Shown here one piece after another: positions 16,393 through 24,758 of a DNA stretch of 42,564 bases; position 1 is the first letter of the stretch; every line of letters begins with the position of its first letter. The DNA is taken from positions 1 to 42,564 of IMG/VR virus record IMGVR_UViG_3300031624_000299; one strand, 5' to 3'. A program made the position numbers and the translations under genes. Under the pieces are notes generated by a model. That model did no database searches. It was not told the origin of the DNA and worked only from the letters and a program-made list of their open reading frames with translations. This stretch comes from a virus.

Positions 16393-16854
16393 TCAGGTCT
16401 GGATCACGTGGCTCTCGTTGATCAGCACGGCAAAGATGGTCTGTCCGATGTCATAGCTACTCATCAGTTGTCGAAGAACCCGTTGCCCGGTATCCTCATG
16501 TTGTTCCAGTGCGGCGGAAACCGACTGTCGTGTGTCACGGTTGGCCACAATTGGTCGAATCAGCAGTAGGGAGATGTCCGTCTCAGTCTGCGAGAGGCGC
16601 ACAATCCACATGCGGGTATCGAATTCCAACAGCAAGGGATGCACGATCCTGGCTTGTGAGTCGGCCTCGACGGCAAACGGTATCCATACTCGCATGGCAG
16701 CGTCGGCGTAATGTCTCACCGTGCGTATCGAACTTGTCGCTCCGACAGCCTCGAATACAGCCGCCGGAAAAACCGGCCCCTGGGCGCGGTTCATTGGAAC
16801 CGCAAGTCCCGAGTGCGTTTGGAGGGTGAAACGACTACCGCTATGAGTGGCCAC
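16393..16854 (-). CDS. Hypothetical phage protein in the fibre module
   Basis: 153 aa from a GTG at 16854 preceded by GGAAGG; stops close the frame upstream, which fixes the start. Beta-rich N-terminus and a helical second half (QSVSAALEQHEDTGQRVLRQLMSS). No family is recognised. Base composition is near 50% GC by eye, lower than the core tail genes, as for its two upstream neighbours, which suggests the three arrived together as an exchangeable adsorption cassette. Confidence 0.6.
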   Translation of the reverse strand: MATHSGSRFTLQTHSGLAVPMNRAQGPVFPAAVFEAVGATSSIRTVRHYADAAMRVWIPFAVEADSQARIVHPLLLEFDTRMWIVRLSQTETDISLLLIRPIVANRDTRQSVSAALEQHEDTGQRVLRQLMSSYDIGQTIFAVLINESHVIQT

Positions 16855-16972
16855 GTCGCAACCTTCCGCGTATTCGATATGCTATGCCGATCATTCGAGA
16901 TGTCCGGAATTGCGGCACAGCCCGTGCCGCCTTCTTGGTGATCCTCTTCTGGTTTCCTTTTCTGATTGCCAT
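16841..16972 (-). CDS. Small basic protein (43 aa)
   Basis: This short frame fills the gap between two larger genes. It has AAGGAG seven bases before the ATG, inside the last codons of the preceding gene, and it overlaps the next start by 14 bp. The peptide starts MAIRKGNQKRITKKAARAV and is very rich in Arg and Lys (about one third), ending GRLRRGHS. Perfect packing between neighbours and a strong ribosome site support expression. Function is unknown; a nucleic-acid- or capsid-binding role would be a guess. Confidence 0.55.
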   Translation of the reverse strand: MAIRKGNQKRITKKAARAVPQFRTSRMIGIAYRIRGRLRRGHS

Positions 16973-16976
16973 GTTC

Positions 16977-17963
16977 TTACTCCTTCACCGCACACCAACC
17001 AACTCCGGAGATGTTGAATATCCGGTACGTCGTTCCGTCCATGTCGAGCACGTCCTCGGAATCGACGGCCCCGTTGCCGACGGCATAGATTTCGATCAAC
17101 TCACCGCGTAGCTCCTTGTATGTGCTCGAGGTGAGGGCAGCGAGCCACGGGAACATGGTAACCAGGCCGTAACGCATGTCCGGGTCGCACGCGGTGTGAA
17201 GATTGCCGTGCGCCGCTGCGCACGACCCTGTTTGCCCGGACGTGCTGGACCAGCCGTCGAACTTGTTCAGGGCATAGAAGCTTCCCGGTGATTGATACCG
17301 GCCGATGATAACCGGCTGTGGGTCTTGGCCGATCTTCGCGCCAGCTGAGTAAGCATTTGCGACGGTGGCCAGTGTCACCGTGTTGGGAGTCGACACATAA
17401 TCAACCGCCGTCACCTGAACGCGCTCGATGTTGGCATCATCCTTGATAAGGTAGTAGCTATTGATATTGAATAAGGTGGCGTCGTTGACCTGCACGACAA
17501 CGTCGTCTCCAGGAGTGACTGCTGCCTGGGTTATCGCCACCGCTCCCGACCAGAACCTCTTGATCAATCCGCTGTAATGGCCGTAGTAAGTGGCCACCAC
17601 TTTAGTCACGATGAAGACGTGGTCGAGGTCGGCAAAAATCCAGTACAGGAACTGCGAGGCGTCCACTGTCTTGATGTAAGCGTAGCTGCTGTGATACGCT
17701 TCTTTCACACCCACATGGGCGACGGCGTTCCAATAGAGACTCCCTCGAACAGCGATGCGGTCGGTGTTCGTGTCATCGATGAATTGTAGGTAGATGTCTT
17801 CAGCACTGGATTCTCCGTATGACTTCAGAACGTAAAAAGGCTCCGTCTCGGCGGACCCATCATCGTGAAGAGCCCATCCAACGGTATCAACAAGGAAGGT
17901 CATGAGTTTGACCAGCAGGTCTGCTGTATTGTCAGCCATCCCAGAAGTGCTGTGATAAGGCAT
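16977..17963 (-). CDS. Hypothetical tail/fibre structural protein
   Basis: 328 aa, AGGAG before the ATG. The first half has aromatic-rich strands (SQFLYWIFADLDHVFIVTKVVATYYGHYSG). Residues 150-215 contain a repeat type common in phage virion proteins: a strand (VVVQVNDATLFNINSYYLI), then an ERVQVTAVD strand, then TVTLATVANAYSAGAKIG. The protein resembles uncharacterised products that adorn phage baseplates. It is next to a protein with a related motif (17973-18566). Its GC is lower than that of the capsid genes. No enzymatic motif is seen. Confidence 0.65.
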   Translation of the reverse strand: MPYHSTSGMADNTADLLVKLMTFLVDTVGWALHDDGSAETEPFYVLKSYGESSAEDIYLQFIDDTNTDRIAVRGSLYWNAVAHVGVKEAYHSSYAYIKTVDASQFLYWIFADLDHVFIVTKVVATYYGHYSGLIKRFWSGAVAITQAAVTPGDDVVVQVNDATLFNINSYYLIKDDANIERVQVTAVDYVSTPNTVTLATVANAYSAGAKIGQDPQPVIIGRYQSPGSFYALNKFDGWSSTSGQTGSCAAAHGNLHTACDPDMRYGLVTMFPWLAALTSSTYKELRGELIEIYAVGNGAVDSEDVLDMDGTTYRIFNISGVGWCAVKE

Positions 17964-17972
17964 TGTCTTCTC

Positions 17973-18566
17973 CTATAGGACCGGGTTCTCGGTACCCATG
18001 ATGCTCAGCTTCAGGTCAGTCTTGTTTTGAACGGCGGTTCCTGCCGGCACTGTACATCTTCTCCAGAATGAGATGGTGACATCGTGGTTCTTGTCGCCCA
18101 GGTTGAGAGGACCGCCCGGCGATGCCATATCCAGTTCCGCCTGTGTGAGGGCCAGTGCGTACCATGCGGATTCATCGCTACCCGCATTATCCACCGGTTC
18201 GATCACAAGCCCGGTGTAGTCGTATCCCGAGTAGACCGGCGATCCATCTGCACGCGCGGCGGGAGTAGTTCCTCCATAGCCGCGTTCGATGCCAAGCGTC
18301 GTGGTTCCGCCGCCGCTGAGAACGCGCATTTGCTCGTTGTCGATGATGACGATTTCGCCGTCAGTGAAGCGCGGTTCGGCCAACTGCAGCGAGGTCTCAC
18401 CTGACGCCAACGGTGAAGCGAGAACGGTCTGTTCGTTCGCGAGGAAGAGTTCCTTGTCCTTCGACTCCCCGTCGGTTCCGTTGTAGGTGTCGTCGTCCGG
18501 GTTCGAGAGGTCGCCTTCGGATATCTGCTGCGTCAAAGCGCTGTCTTCAAACAAGTGGATCGCCAT
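17973..18566 (-). CDS. Hypothetical tail/fibre structural protein with phage surface motif
   Basis: 197 aa with AGGAGG five bases before the ATG. Residues 50-112 follow a pattern frequent in phage virion proteins: SGETSLQLAEPRF, DGEIVIIDNEQMRVL, then GIERGYGGTTPAARADGSPV. The second half, FWRRCTVPAGTAVQNKTDLKL, is beta-rich. It likely forms a beta-sandwich appended to the baseplate. Exact role is not assignable. Confidence 0.65.
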   Translation of the reverse strand: MAIHLFEDSALTQQISEGDLSNPDDDTYNGTDGESKDKELFLANEQTVLASPLASGETSLQLAEPRFTDGEIVIIDNEQMRVLSGGGTTTLGIERGYGGTTPAARADGSPVYSGYDYTGLVIEPVDNAGSDESAWYALALTQAELDMASPGGPLNLGDKNHDVTISFWRRCTVPAGTAVQNKTDLKLSIMGTENPVL

Positions 18567-18575
18567 TTATTCCTC

Positions 18576-20147
18576 CTATGGCACGGGCCACTGGGTGACC
18601 GTGTATTGATTGGCCGCCGCTTCGAAACCGGCCTGCGCTTCCGCATGGTCGTCTTTCTGCCGGAAAAGCCACCGCAGTGACGGCTTGGAGATGCGGAAAC
18701 CGGCGGCGTTGAGCGGCATGAGTCCCAACCGCATGGGCCGGGTCCGGTCTACGGACAGCCGCAGTCCCGTGTAGTTGAGCCTGCGGTTGTTGAGCAGCAG
18801 TGTTTCCACGCGATGGCGTCTGGGAATTCCGGTATCCACGGTCAGTTCAAACGAGGCTCGCGCTTCGGTGACGTACGCATCAGTGAGTTCGGTGATGTTG
18901 AGCGGTCTGCTGTTGAGAGCGAAACCGGCCCTTCGTGCTCGCCAATGGTCCACGACATTCCAGGCCCCGCTAACTTCCGACCACTCCGCATCGGCGTAGG
19001 CTATGATGATGAGATGCCGATTGATAGCCGCGCCGGAAATCTTGTCCATGCCATTGACGTGTGAATGACCTACCCTGAGCCACCGGTCAGGCCGGGAACG
19101 ATGGCTGTAACAATGGGTGCGCCTGTCGCCAGTGATTTCTGAAGCCGGTTGATCGGCCTCCGACAGCAGGTCCTTCTGCCTGAATATGACCCTGCAGGCG
19201 GTCGCGGAGCGGTTGAGACGGGAACGGTTCAGGTCTTGGCCGGCGAGTCTGATGAAGGCGTCGACCGGTGGTTCCGACGGTTTGGTGTCGATCTCGCAAC
19301 AGAACGCGGCCCGGCGTTCGCTCACCCAAAGATTGGGCAGCCGCTCATCGTTGAGGCTTCCAACGTTCAACCGGAATCGCGGTGTGCGGCCGTGCCATCG
19401 GGAAATACATACCGCGGCATGTTCCACGTCCTGCATCAACGTGGTGCCATCAGTAATCCGCCACCAGCCCCAGGTCTTGTTTTTGCGTGTCAGGTGATAA
19501 TCGGTGTTCAGCGCGTTGTGGCTGACCACGAAGGTCTCGTGCAGGTGCCCGAGGCAGACCCTCTCGACCACTTCCTTGATGACTGTTTGGAAATCCGATT
19601 CCATGGACAGGAGCGAGTAGAGCCATTGGAGAAAGAAGGACTTGGTTCCTGCGGGATGGTGAAAGACCAGCCCGGGACGGATTCCCTGGATGATGTTGTC
19701 GCTATCGATGCGATAAACGCCCAAGCTGTAGATCAATCCGGGCAGCTTGGCCCGCCCCACAATAGACCTGCGGTTGAGGCGCAGCGCCTTGCGGAAGGTC
19801 TCGTCGATCCGCCCCTGCCACCCCAGGTCGGTAAGCGAGCGCCCGATGGCCGGGATGGTCGCCTTGCGCCGGTAGATTTCGACGGCCTCGCGAATCAGCC
19901 GCCGTTGCCTCGCGGCGTCGGAAAGCGGATCGAAACGGTGCCCCACGATCTCGCCGAGGAGAGGAAGAAATCGATCTTCGCACCGGTCGATATCGAAAAT
20001 TTCGGGGAACCGGTCGGCCAGAAGCTTGAGTTCGTCCAGACTCGCGGCCGGAACTCTGAGTAATGTCTCCAGGTCCCCGGTCTCGTCACGCTCCCGATAG
20101 AGGGGCGGAAGAAGATCGATGAGTTTCTTCTCGAAATAGGACGGCAT
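18576..20147 (-). CDS. Tail protein I-like baseplate protein
   Basis: 523 aa. The ATG shares one base with the gpJ-like stop (TGATG) and has AGGAGAG upstream. Residues 1-135 match the P2 gpI-like/phage tail domain: YFEKKLIDLLPPLYRERDE, then FPEIFDIDRCEDRFLPLLGE and YRRKATIPAIGRSLTDLG. This is the usual partner of gpJ at the baseplate edge. The rest has several repeats of RxRxRLNxxxLNxxRLP type strands (GFALNSRPLNITEL, ETLLLNNRRLNYTGL, GLMPLNAAGF), unlike the 180-aa P2 protein, so it is a gpI domain extended by a repeat-containing arm that may hold the fibres. Confidence 0.8.
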   Translation of the reverse strand: MPSYFEKKLIDLLPPLYRERDETGDLETLLRVPAASLDELKLLADRFPEIFDIDRCEDRFLPLLGEIVGHRFDPLSDAARQRRLIREAVEIYRRKATIPAIGRSLTDLGWQGRIDETFRKALRLNRRSIVGRAKLPGLIYSLGVYRIDSDNIIQGIRPGLVFHHPAGTKSFFLQWLYSLLSMESDFQTVIKEVVERVCLGHLHETFVVSHNALNTDYHLTRKNKTWGWWRITDGTTLMQDVEHAAVCISRWHGRTPRFRLNVGSLNDERLPNLWVSERRAAFCCEIDTKPSEPPVDAFIRLAGQDLNRSRLNRSATACRVIFRQKDLLSEADQPASEITGDRRTHCYSHRSRPDRWLRVGHSHVNGMDKISGAAINRHLIIIAYADAEWSEVSGAWNVVDHWRARRAGFALNSRPLNITELTDAYVTEARASFELTVDTGIPRRHRVETLLLNNRRLNYTGLRLSVDRTRPMRLGLMPLNAAGFRISKPSLRWLFRQKDDHAEAQAGFEAAANQYTVTQWPVP

Positions 20148-21556
20148 CAGGATGCTCTCCTGATGTCGAGGTTCACCTGGCCGAGGACGGCGATCTCACC
20201 GGGCCTGATATCGATGTCCTGCTGCGGGGTGTACATCTGCACGTGGCTTACGCCCCGCACGCCGTCAAGCGCGGCCACCAGGTCTGAGAACCGCACCGGA
20301 ACACCGAATGCCATCCGCTCGAAGGCGAAAAGGTCATCAAGAGCCTGCTCGGTTCGGCTTCGGATAAGGTCGAGATCTTCACCCACATAGGCGTAAACCT
20401 CGGCATCCACATCCACGGAGCGATAGACCGGATCGAAGAGATTGATTTCGATGGTGATGACCTTGCGCGATTCGAGAAAGGCGGAAAGGTCCTGCTTGAG
20501 AAGCGCCGAGGGCGGGCCGCCTCCGTCGGGGGCGACCGCCAGGCTGACCTGGTAATAGCGGATGTTCTTGCAGTCATTGACGTCGAGAACCTGGGCCTTG
20601 GCCACGCCGGGAAATCCTTCGGCCAGCGCCTGGTAGTCGTCCTTGGTGACGGCTTTCCACAGGGACCGGACTTCGGCCGGAGCCTGCTTGCGGGCGTGTT
20701 CCAGAGATTCTCTGTCCGCGCCGCCAGTCGCCGGGACCGGGTTGGTGACGGTCAAGGAGACCTGTTCGCCGCCCTGGTAGACAGGGCTTAGCAGCTCCGA
20801 GACCAGGTCCGATCCGAGGTTCCCCCCGGCACCCAGGGTTTCGAGGTATGCGACGGTGATTTCGGCACCGGCCGGAGGCACACCTCCGCGCAAGCCGTCG
20901 CCGAAGAAGATGCGGACATGGTCGAGGCCGTCGGTGTCGGTCTGGAAATGATGAGCGTCGCTGTCGCTCTCCTGGAAATGAAGAACCTCCGTCCATTGCT
21001 CGTCCTGGATGGTGATCTTGATGGTTCCATGGGCCACCGCCGTTCCCGATAGGAGAAACGACTGGTTCGGTTCGCCCGTGGCCGTGAAGGTCTCGGTCCT
21101 GCTTTCGCCCTGGCGCGCGCCTGTCTCGACGCTTATCTGTCCCCTTGGGATCGTCGCGTCCGCCGCCGTTTCGAATACGATGTCGCCTTCTTCCAAGCGG
21201 GCTTTGCACGCCGTTCCTTTCGGAATGATCAGATCCGTGTCGAGGGGCGCGGCCAGGGTGAAACGCAGGGAGGTTGAAGCGGCCACCGGGCCGTCGAGCC
21301 GGTAGCTAACCAGCTTGCAGAGGCTGATGACGTTCTGTCGTTGACGGGCGGTGGGCAGGAAAGCCTCGGCCGCCTGGGCGTCGAGGTAGTAGGCGAGCAT
21401 ATCGCCCACCCCGCAGAAGAGCTCCAGCAGGACCACACCGAGATCGGATGCATTGAAATCCGTCCAGCGGTCGGTCAACTGCGGCACCCGCGCCAGCAGC
21501 TCCTGACGCAGGGACTCGTAATCCTTGTTGGTATAGTCGATGCTTGCTCTGCCCAT
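20147..21556 (-). CDS. Baseplate J-like wedge protein
   Basis: 469 aa. The N-terminus DYTNKDYESLRQELLARVPQ with FNASDLGVVLLELFCGVGDMLAYYLDAQA is the well-known gpJ/gp6-like pattern. The C-terminal half has RVFFGDG-like and ETLGAGGN-type motifs (VRIFFGDGLRGGVPP, YLETLGAGGNLGSD), then a SVDVDAEVYAYVG strand set. In contractile tails this protein dimerises around the hub and forms the wedges that trigger sheath contraction. It follows the gp25-like gene after a 64-bp gap with no visible gene and precedes gpI, the classic W-J-I order. Confidence 0.9.
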   Translation of the reverse strand: MGRASIDYTNKDYESLRQELLARVPQLTDRWTDFNASDLGVVLLELFCGVGDMLAYYLDAQAAEAFLPTARQRQNVISLCKLVSYRLDGPVAASTSLRFTLAAPLDTDLIIPKGTACKARLEEGDIVFETAADATIPRGQISVETGARQGESRTETFTATGEPNQSFLLSGTAVAHGTIKITIQDEQWTEVLHFQESDSDAHHFQTDTDGLDHVRIFFGDGLRGGVPPAGAEITVAYLETLGAGGNLGSDLVSELLSPVYQGGEQVSLTVTNPVPATGGADRESLEHARKQAPAEVRSLWKAVTKDDYQALAEGFPGVAKAQVLDVNDCKNIRYYQVSLAVAPDGGGPPSALLKQDLSAFLESRKVITIEINLFDPVYRSVDVDAEVYAYVGEDLDLIRSRTEQALDDLFAFERMAFGVPVRFSDLVAALDGVRGVSHVQMYTPQQDIDIRPGEIAVLGQVNLDIRRAS

Positions 21557-21620
21557 CTCCGGTCATCCGTCGGTTTTCGGTAACAGGGGCCGTCCCCGTA
21601 CAGCCGGGTGGACCCGCTTG

Positions 21621-22076
21621 TTACTTACCGACGGAGGCGCGGAACTGTCGGGGCCGGGATATCTGGCGAGGCTCGCGGTAGAAGGGGTAGACCAGGTTTC
21701 CTTCCACTTGGCTCTGAATGACCCGGTACGAGATACGAACCGGCAGGAGATTGCGGTCGATGTTCTGCGGCGAGTCGTCGAAGGAGACGCCGGTGATGAC
21801 GACCCGTTTTTCCCACCGCTTGACCGCGTCGATCACGTAATGGCGGATCAGCCCTTTCAACACCTCGTCGTTGGCTTCGAACACCAGGTCTTTGAGGCGG
21901 GAGCCGAATTCCGGACGCATGAACCGTTCGCCCGGGCGCGTGCCGAGAATCTGGATGATGCTTTCGTGAATGTGTTCGTGTTCCCTGGATGTGGCCGAGG
22001 AGATCTGGGCTCCGCCCGAGCGTCGCTGGAAACGAAAAGGGAACTTCAGACCTCTGCCGAGAAAGTCCAGACTCAT
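21621..22076 (-). CDS. gp25-like baseplate wedge protein (GpW/gp25 family)
   Basis: 151 aa from ATG 22076, which shares a base with the previous stop and has GAGGAG eight bases upstream; an ATG 9 bp earlier is less well placed. The diagnostic motif is HIHESIIQILGTRPGERFMRPEFGSRLKDLVFE, of which ILGTRPGERFMRPEFGS is the gp25 core. It initiates sheath polymerisation on the baseplate. It lies just before gpJ, as in most contractile-tailed phages. The C-terminus carries a short Arg-rich tail. Confidence 0.92.
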   Translation of the reverse strand: MSLDFLGRGLKFPFRFQRRSGGAQISSATSREHEHIHESIIQILGTRPGERFMRPEFGSRLKDLVFEANDEVLKGLIRHYVIDAVKRWEKRVVITGVSFDDSPQNIDRNLLPVRISYRVIQSQVEGNLVYPFYREPRQISRPRQFRASVGK

Positions 22077-23014
22077 CAGTCGCACTCCTCGCAGATGATC
22101 GTGGACTGATCGTCTTGGCCATCGTCCCCGCCGGCATCGATGCCATCCGGAAAGCGGATGACAAGGTCGAGACCGTTCTCCATGGACAGATGGATCGTTC
22201 CGTCCGCCTCGATGATTCCCTTATGACCGCTCTCCTGCGTCGAGAACCCCTTAGCTCCGCCGGGAACCAGACGCACCGTCACCTTCTCTCCGATACCTTC
22301 GATGCGGATGATGCTCAGGACATCCACGGTGCCTACCGGGTTACCGATCAAGGCCGTCCGATCCCCGTGGGAGACATCCAGGCGGTAACCATCCGGAAGC
22401 TCGACCCGATAGCGGTCTTCCGACTTTTGCACTGGATCGATATCCAGCGGCAATCCTTCAATGCCGACAGCCTCGTGGGTGACTCGGATTGCTTCCGGCT
22501 TCAAGGTTAGTTCCCGGCCGTCAGGCAGGGTTACAATTCCGCCTTTGGCGGGCTCCAGTTCAGTGACTGCACCGTCGGTGCCGATTGCGGTGAGAACCCC
22601 CGCCGGACTGACACGGACCATTACACCATCGGCAAGGGTGAAAAGCCTCCCGCCGTCCGGGAGTTCGCGCACCGAAGTGCCGGCGGGCATGGCCAGGAAG
22701 GGGTGGTAATCCGGCGGTTGCGGTTGATCCACGTTCTGCATGTAATGCTGGGCGCTCTCCGCATGGGCTTCCAAAACCGTTTGCGCCTCGGCTCGCAAGG
22801 CTTCGGATGCCTGGTGGCTCTGCAGAAGGATGTCCTTGATCTCAACCAGGCTGTCTTTGATTTGGAGAAGATACGGGATTCCCTCGTCGCCGTCTGGGCA
22901 CACCCCGAGACCTGACGCGAGGATGCGCACCAGCGCCATGAGTTCGTAATGGGACGGTGACGAACTGGTCTGTTCAATAACCGGTCCGTCATCTCCACCG
23001 TATCCGCCACCCAT
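22076..23014 (-). CDS. Beta-repeat protein of unknown function in the spike/baseplate cluster
   Basis: 312 aa with AAGGAG nine bases before the ATG. Residues 20-95 are helical (YLLQIKDSLVEIKDILLQSHQ, then a heptad helix). Residues 105-310 hold six or so short beta repeats built on a LPDG/DG turn: RELPDGGRLFTLADGVMVRV, VTLPDGRELTLKPEAI, VELPDGYRLDVSHGD, IEADGTIHLSMENGL. This looks like a stacked beta-prism or solenoid fibre with a trimerising helix. The last residues hold a CEECD motif. Between the PAAR tip set and gp25, it may be a central fibre or a spike collar. I recognise no named family. Confidence 0.65.
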   Translation of the reverse strand: MGGGYGGDDGPVIEQTSSSPSHYELMALVRILASGLGVCPDGDEGIPYLLQIKDSLVEIKDILLQSHQASEALRAEAQTVLEAHAESAQHYMQNVDQPQPPDYHPFLAMPAGTSVRELPDGGRLFTLADGVMVRVSPAGVLTAIGTDGAVTELEPAKGGIVTLPDGRELTLKPEAIRVTHEAVGIEGLPLDIDPVQKSEDRYRVELPDGYRLDVSHGDRTALIGNPVGTVDVLSIIRIEGIGEKVTVRLVPGGAKGFSTQESGHKGIIEADGTIHLSMENGLDLVIRFPDGIDAGGDDGQDDQSTIICEECD

Positions 23015-23033
23015 CTGCTAAAACTCCTTCCGC

Positions 23034-23333
23034 TCAATCAAATCCGTATCCGCCACCACCCTGGTCGACAACCTCTACCTGGACATAACGCACGCTGTCG
23101 CGATTATCTGAGTCGTACACCATGATCACTGTCGAACCTGCTTGCCATCCAAGGTTCACCTTCCCATCTCCGTCCACCCAGGCAATACTCGAATCCACGC
23201 TTTCAAACTCCGGATCGCCGGTTGGATCACCGCGAATGGAGAGCGGGATCGTCACACCCCACGAATTGACGGAGACCTTGATGTGCTTTGGAAAAACATC
23301 CCAATAACGCACTTGCAGTTCCTGGCAGACCAT
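23034..23333 (-). CDS. Small Ig-like beta protein next to PAAR
   Basis: 99 aa. Alternating strands (KVSVNSWGVTIPLSIRG, SIAWVDGDGKVNLGWQAGS, SVRYVQVEVVDQ) look like a bacterial Ig-like (BIG2-type) domain, with a Gly-rich end GGGGYGFD. No signal peptide. Position directly after the PAAR tip protein suggests it decorates the spike or binds the host surface on contact. Family is not certain. Confidence 0.6.
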   Translation of the reverse strand: MVCQELQVRYWDVFPKHIKVSVNSWGVTIPLSIRGDPTGDPEFESVDSSIAWVDGDGKVNLGWQAGSTVIMVYDSDNRDSVRYVQVEVVDQGGGGYGFD

Positions 23334-23342
23334 TCATGCACC

Positions 23343-23609
23343 TCAGTTGGTGTTCGTATCCAGGCTGCCGGTTACAATCACCGCGCCACAGGCAGCGACG
23401 TCACCGAGACGGGCATTGGGCATGACTTCAGTGATAGTGTTAAGACTTCCGGTAATGATAGGTGTTACGCCGTGCCCCGGTATCGGGCAGACATGCAGAT
23501 CACCCATGCGCGCTACCGGCCTGCCGTTGACAATGGTCCGTATCGCACCTGTGATGATCATCCCGCCATGCGAGGATACATCTCCCATTCTTGCTTGAGG
23601 TCTTGCCAT
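23343..23609 (-). CDS. PAAR-repeat spike-tip protein
   Basis: 88 aa from ATG 23609, 2 bp after the previous stop; longer frames upstream overlap the membrane protein gene. Three PAAR-type repeats are visible (RMGDVSSHGG, RMGDLHVCPIPGHG, RLGDVAACGA) each followed by ITGS/VTGS strands. His14, Cys41, His46 and Cys74 can bind the zinc or iron at the cone tip. PAAR proteins sharpen the OB-fold spike of contractile tails and type VI secretion systems. The spike gene is three genes upstream. Confidence 0.92.
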   Translation of the reverse strand: MARPQARMGDVSSHGGMIITGAIRTIVNGRPVARMGDLHVCPIPGHGVTPIITGSLNTITEVMPNARLGDVAACGAVIVTGSLDTNTN

Positions 23610-23611
23610 AG

Positions 23612-23983
23612 TCACATCCCTGCAAAAAGATGAACGAGGAAACCCACGATGCCGCCAAACACGCTTCCGAGCGCAAGGACCAGGCCGACCACTTTCCACA
23701 TGGTCTCGATGCCCAGCTTGTTGTTCAGGCCAGCGTATAGATTCTTGATGTCATCAGAATTGCGGCGCAATTCCTCGCGGAGACTCCGGGCCAGGAGTTC
23801 GACGTTTTCCTTGTCGGATTTCTTTTCGATCTCGCGCTCGATCTTCTCGAGTCGCGCCTGGATTTCCCGGCGGTGATCCTCAAGGATGCTGCGAAATTCT
23901 GCTCGCCATGACTCAAAGGTTCGGGCGAGGAGGTGCTCGTTTTGATCCCGTTCGATGGGAAGATCTCGATTTTGCTCATCCAT
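23612..23983 (-). CDS. Coiled-coil protein with a C-terminal membrane segment (holin-like)
   Basis: 123 aa. Residues 20-85 are a strongly charged coiled coil (REIQARLEKIEREIEKK). Residues 95-121 are hydrophobic (MWKVVGLVLALGSVFGGIVG and following). This architecture resembles XhlA/hemolysin-type accessory holin proteins and single-pass phage membrane proteins. It overlaps the glycosyltransferase stop by 8 bp. It may assist lysis, or anchor something at the membrane; one segment only, so not a classical three-pass holin. Confidence 0.65.
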   Translation of the reverse strand: MDEQNRDLPIERDQNEHLLARTFESWRAEFRSILEDHRREIQARLEKIEREIEKKSDKENVELLARSLREELRRNSDDIKNLYAGLNNKLGIETMWKVVGLVLALGSVFGGIVGFLVHLFAGM

Positions 23984-24758
23984 CGGGGTGTCTCCTCTTC
24001 AACGAGAACTTTCCACGAATTTGCAGATCGACCTCGAACTGATCAGCCAGGCCGCGCCTTTCCAGTGCTTCCGAGATGGCTCGTTTGGCGTAGCGCATCT
24101 GTTCTACGCGACGGCTGTTGGACAGGCTCTCTTGGTGGTCGCGATACCGATAGAGCGGCTTCCTGATATGCCTGACCTCGGTGACTTCCGAGAGTCGCAA
24201 GCATAAATCGTAATCCATGGCCATCTCGAATAACGGGTTGATGCCGCCCGCCTGGTCGAACACCGACCGCCGCATTAGCCGAAAATGGAATGTCATGAGA
24301 TCGAGAAGCAGTCGCTCCTTAGAGTATGGAATGCGACAGCGCCGCCCGTATCCCTTGGCTTTTCCATCCTCATCGATCACGACGTAGTCGGTATAGACAA
24401 GGCCCACTTCCGGATGGGCTGCGAGCACTGCGGATGTCTCCTCGAGAACGGTAGGCGCCAGCAAGTCATCACTGTCAACCCAGCCCAGATAAGGGGCGGA
24501 GGATTCGGCGATAGCCGATATCAGGGAGCTCACACGTCCTTTGTGTTCAGCCTCGATCAGTCTAATCCGGTTGTCCTTCTTGGCATAGCCGCGCGCGATA
24601 TCCAATGAGGAGTCGGTCGAGCCGTCGTCCCAGATGACGAGTTCGAAATCTGGGAGGGTTTGAGCCAGTAGGCTTTCGATGGCCTCGGCAAGGAACCGCT
24701 CGCGGTTGTAGACGGTCATTACCAGGGATACCTTGGGTTGAGCAACAGTCTCCGTCAT
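23976..24758 (-). CDS. Family 2 glycosyltransferase within the tail operon
   Basis: 260 aa from ATG 24758, which overlaps the spike-gene stop as ATGA; longer upstream frames are only read-through of the opposite neighbour. The GT-A fold is complete: KVSLVMTVYNRE at 9-20, the nucleotide-binding FELVIWDDGSTDSS around 38-51, the metal-binding WVDSDD at 93-98, and AMDYDLCLRLSE with a downstream YRYRDHQESLS. No signal peptide or membrane segment, so it is cytoplasmic. It should transfer a sugar from a nucleotide-sugar to an acceptor such as a virion protein or cell envelope precursor. Its position between spike and PAAR genes is unusual. Other phage glycosyltransferases modify DNA or O-antigen, so the target is open. 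Confidence 0.88.
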   Translation of the reverse strand: MTETVAQPKVSLVMTVYNRERFLAEAIESLLAQTLPDFELVIWDDGSTDSSLDIARGYAKKDNRIRLIEAEHKGRVSSLISAIAESSAPYLGWVDSDDLLAPTVLEETSAVLAAHPEVGLVYTDYVVIDEDGKAKGYGRRCRIPYSKERLLLDLMTFHFRLMRRSVFDQAGGINPLFEMAMDYDLCLRLSEVTEVRHIRKPLYRYRDHQESLSNSRRVEQMRYAKRAISEALERRGLADQFEVDLQIRGKFSLKRRHPDG

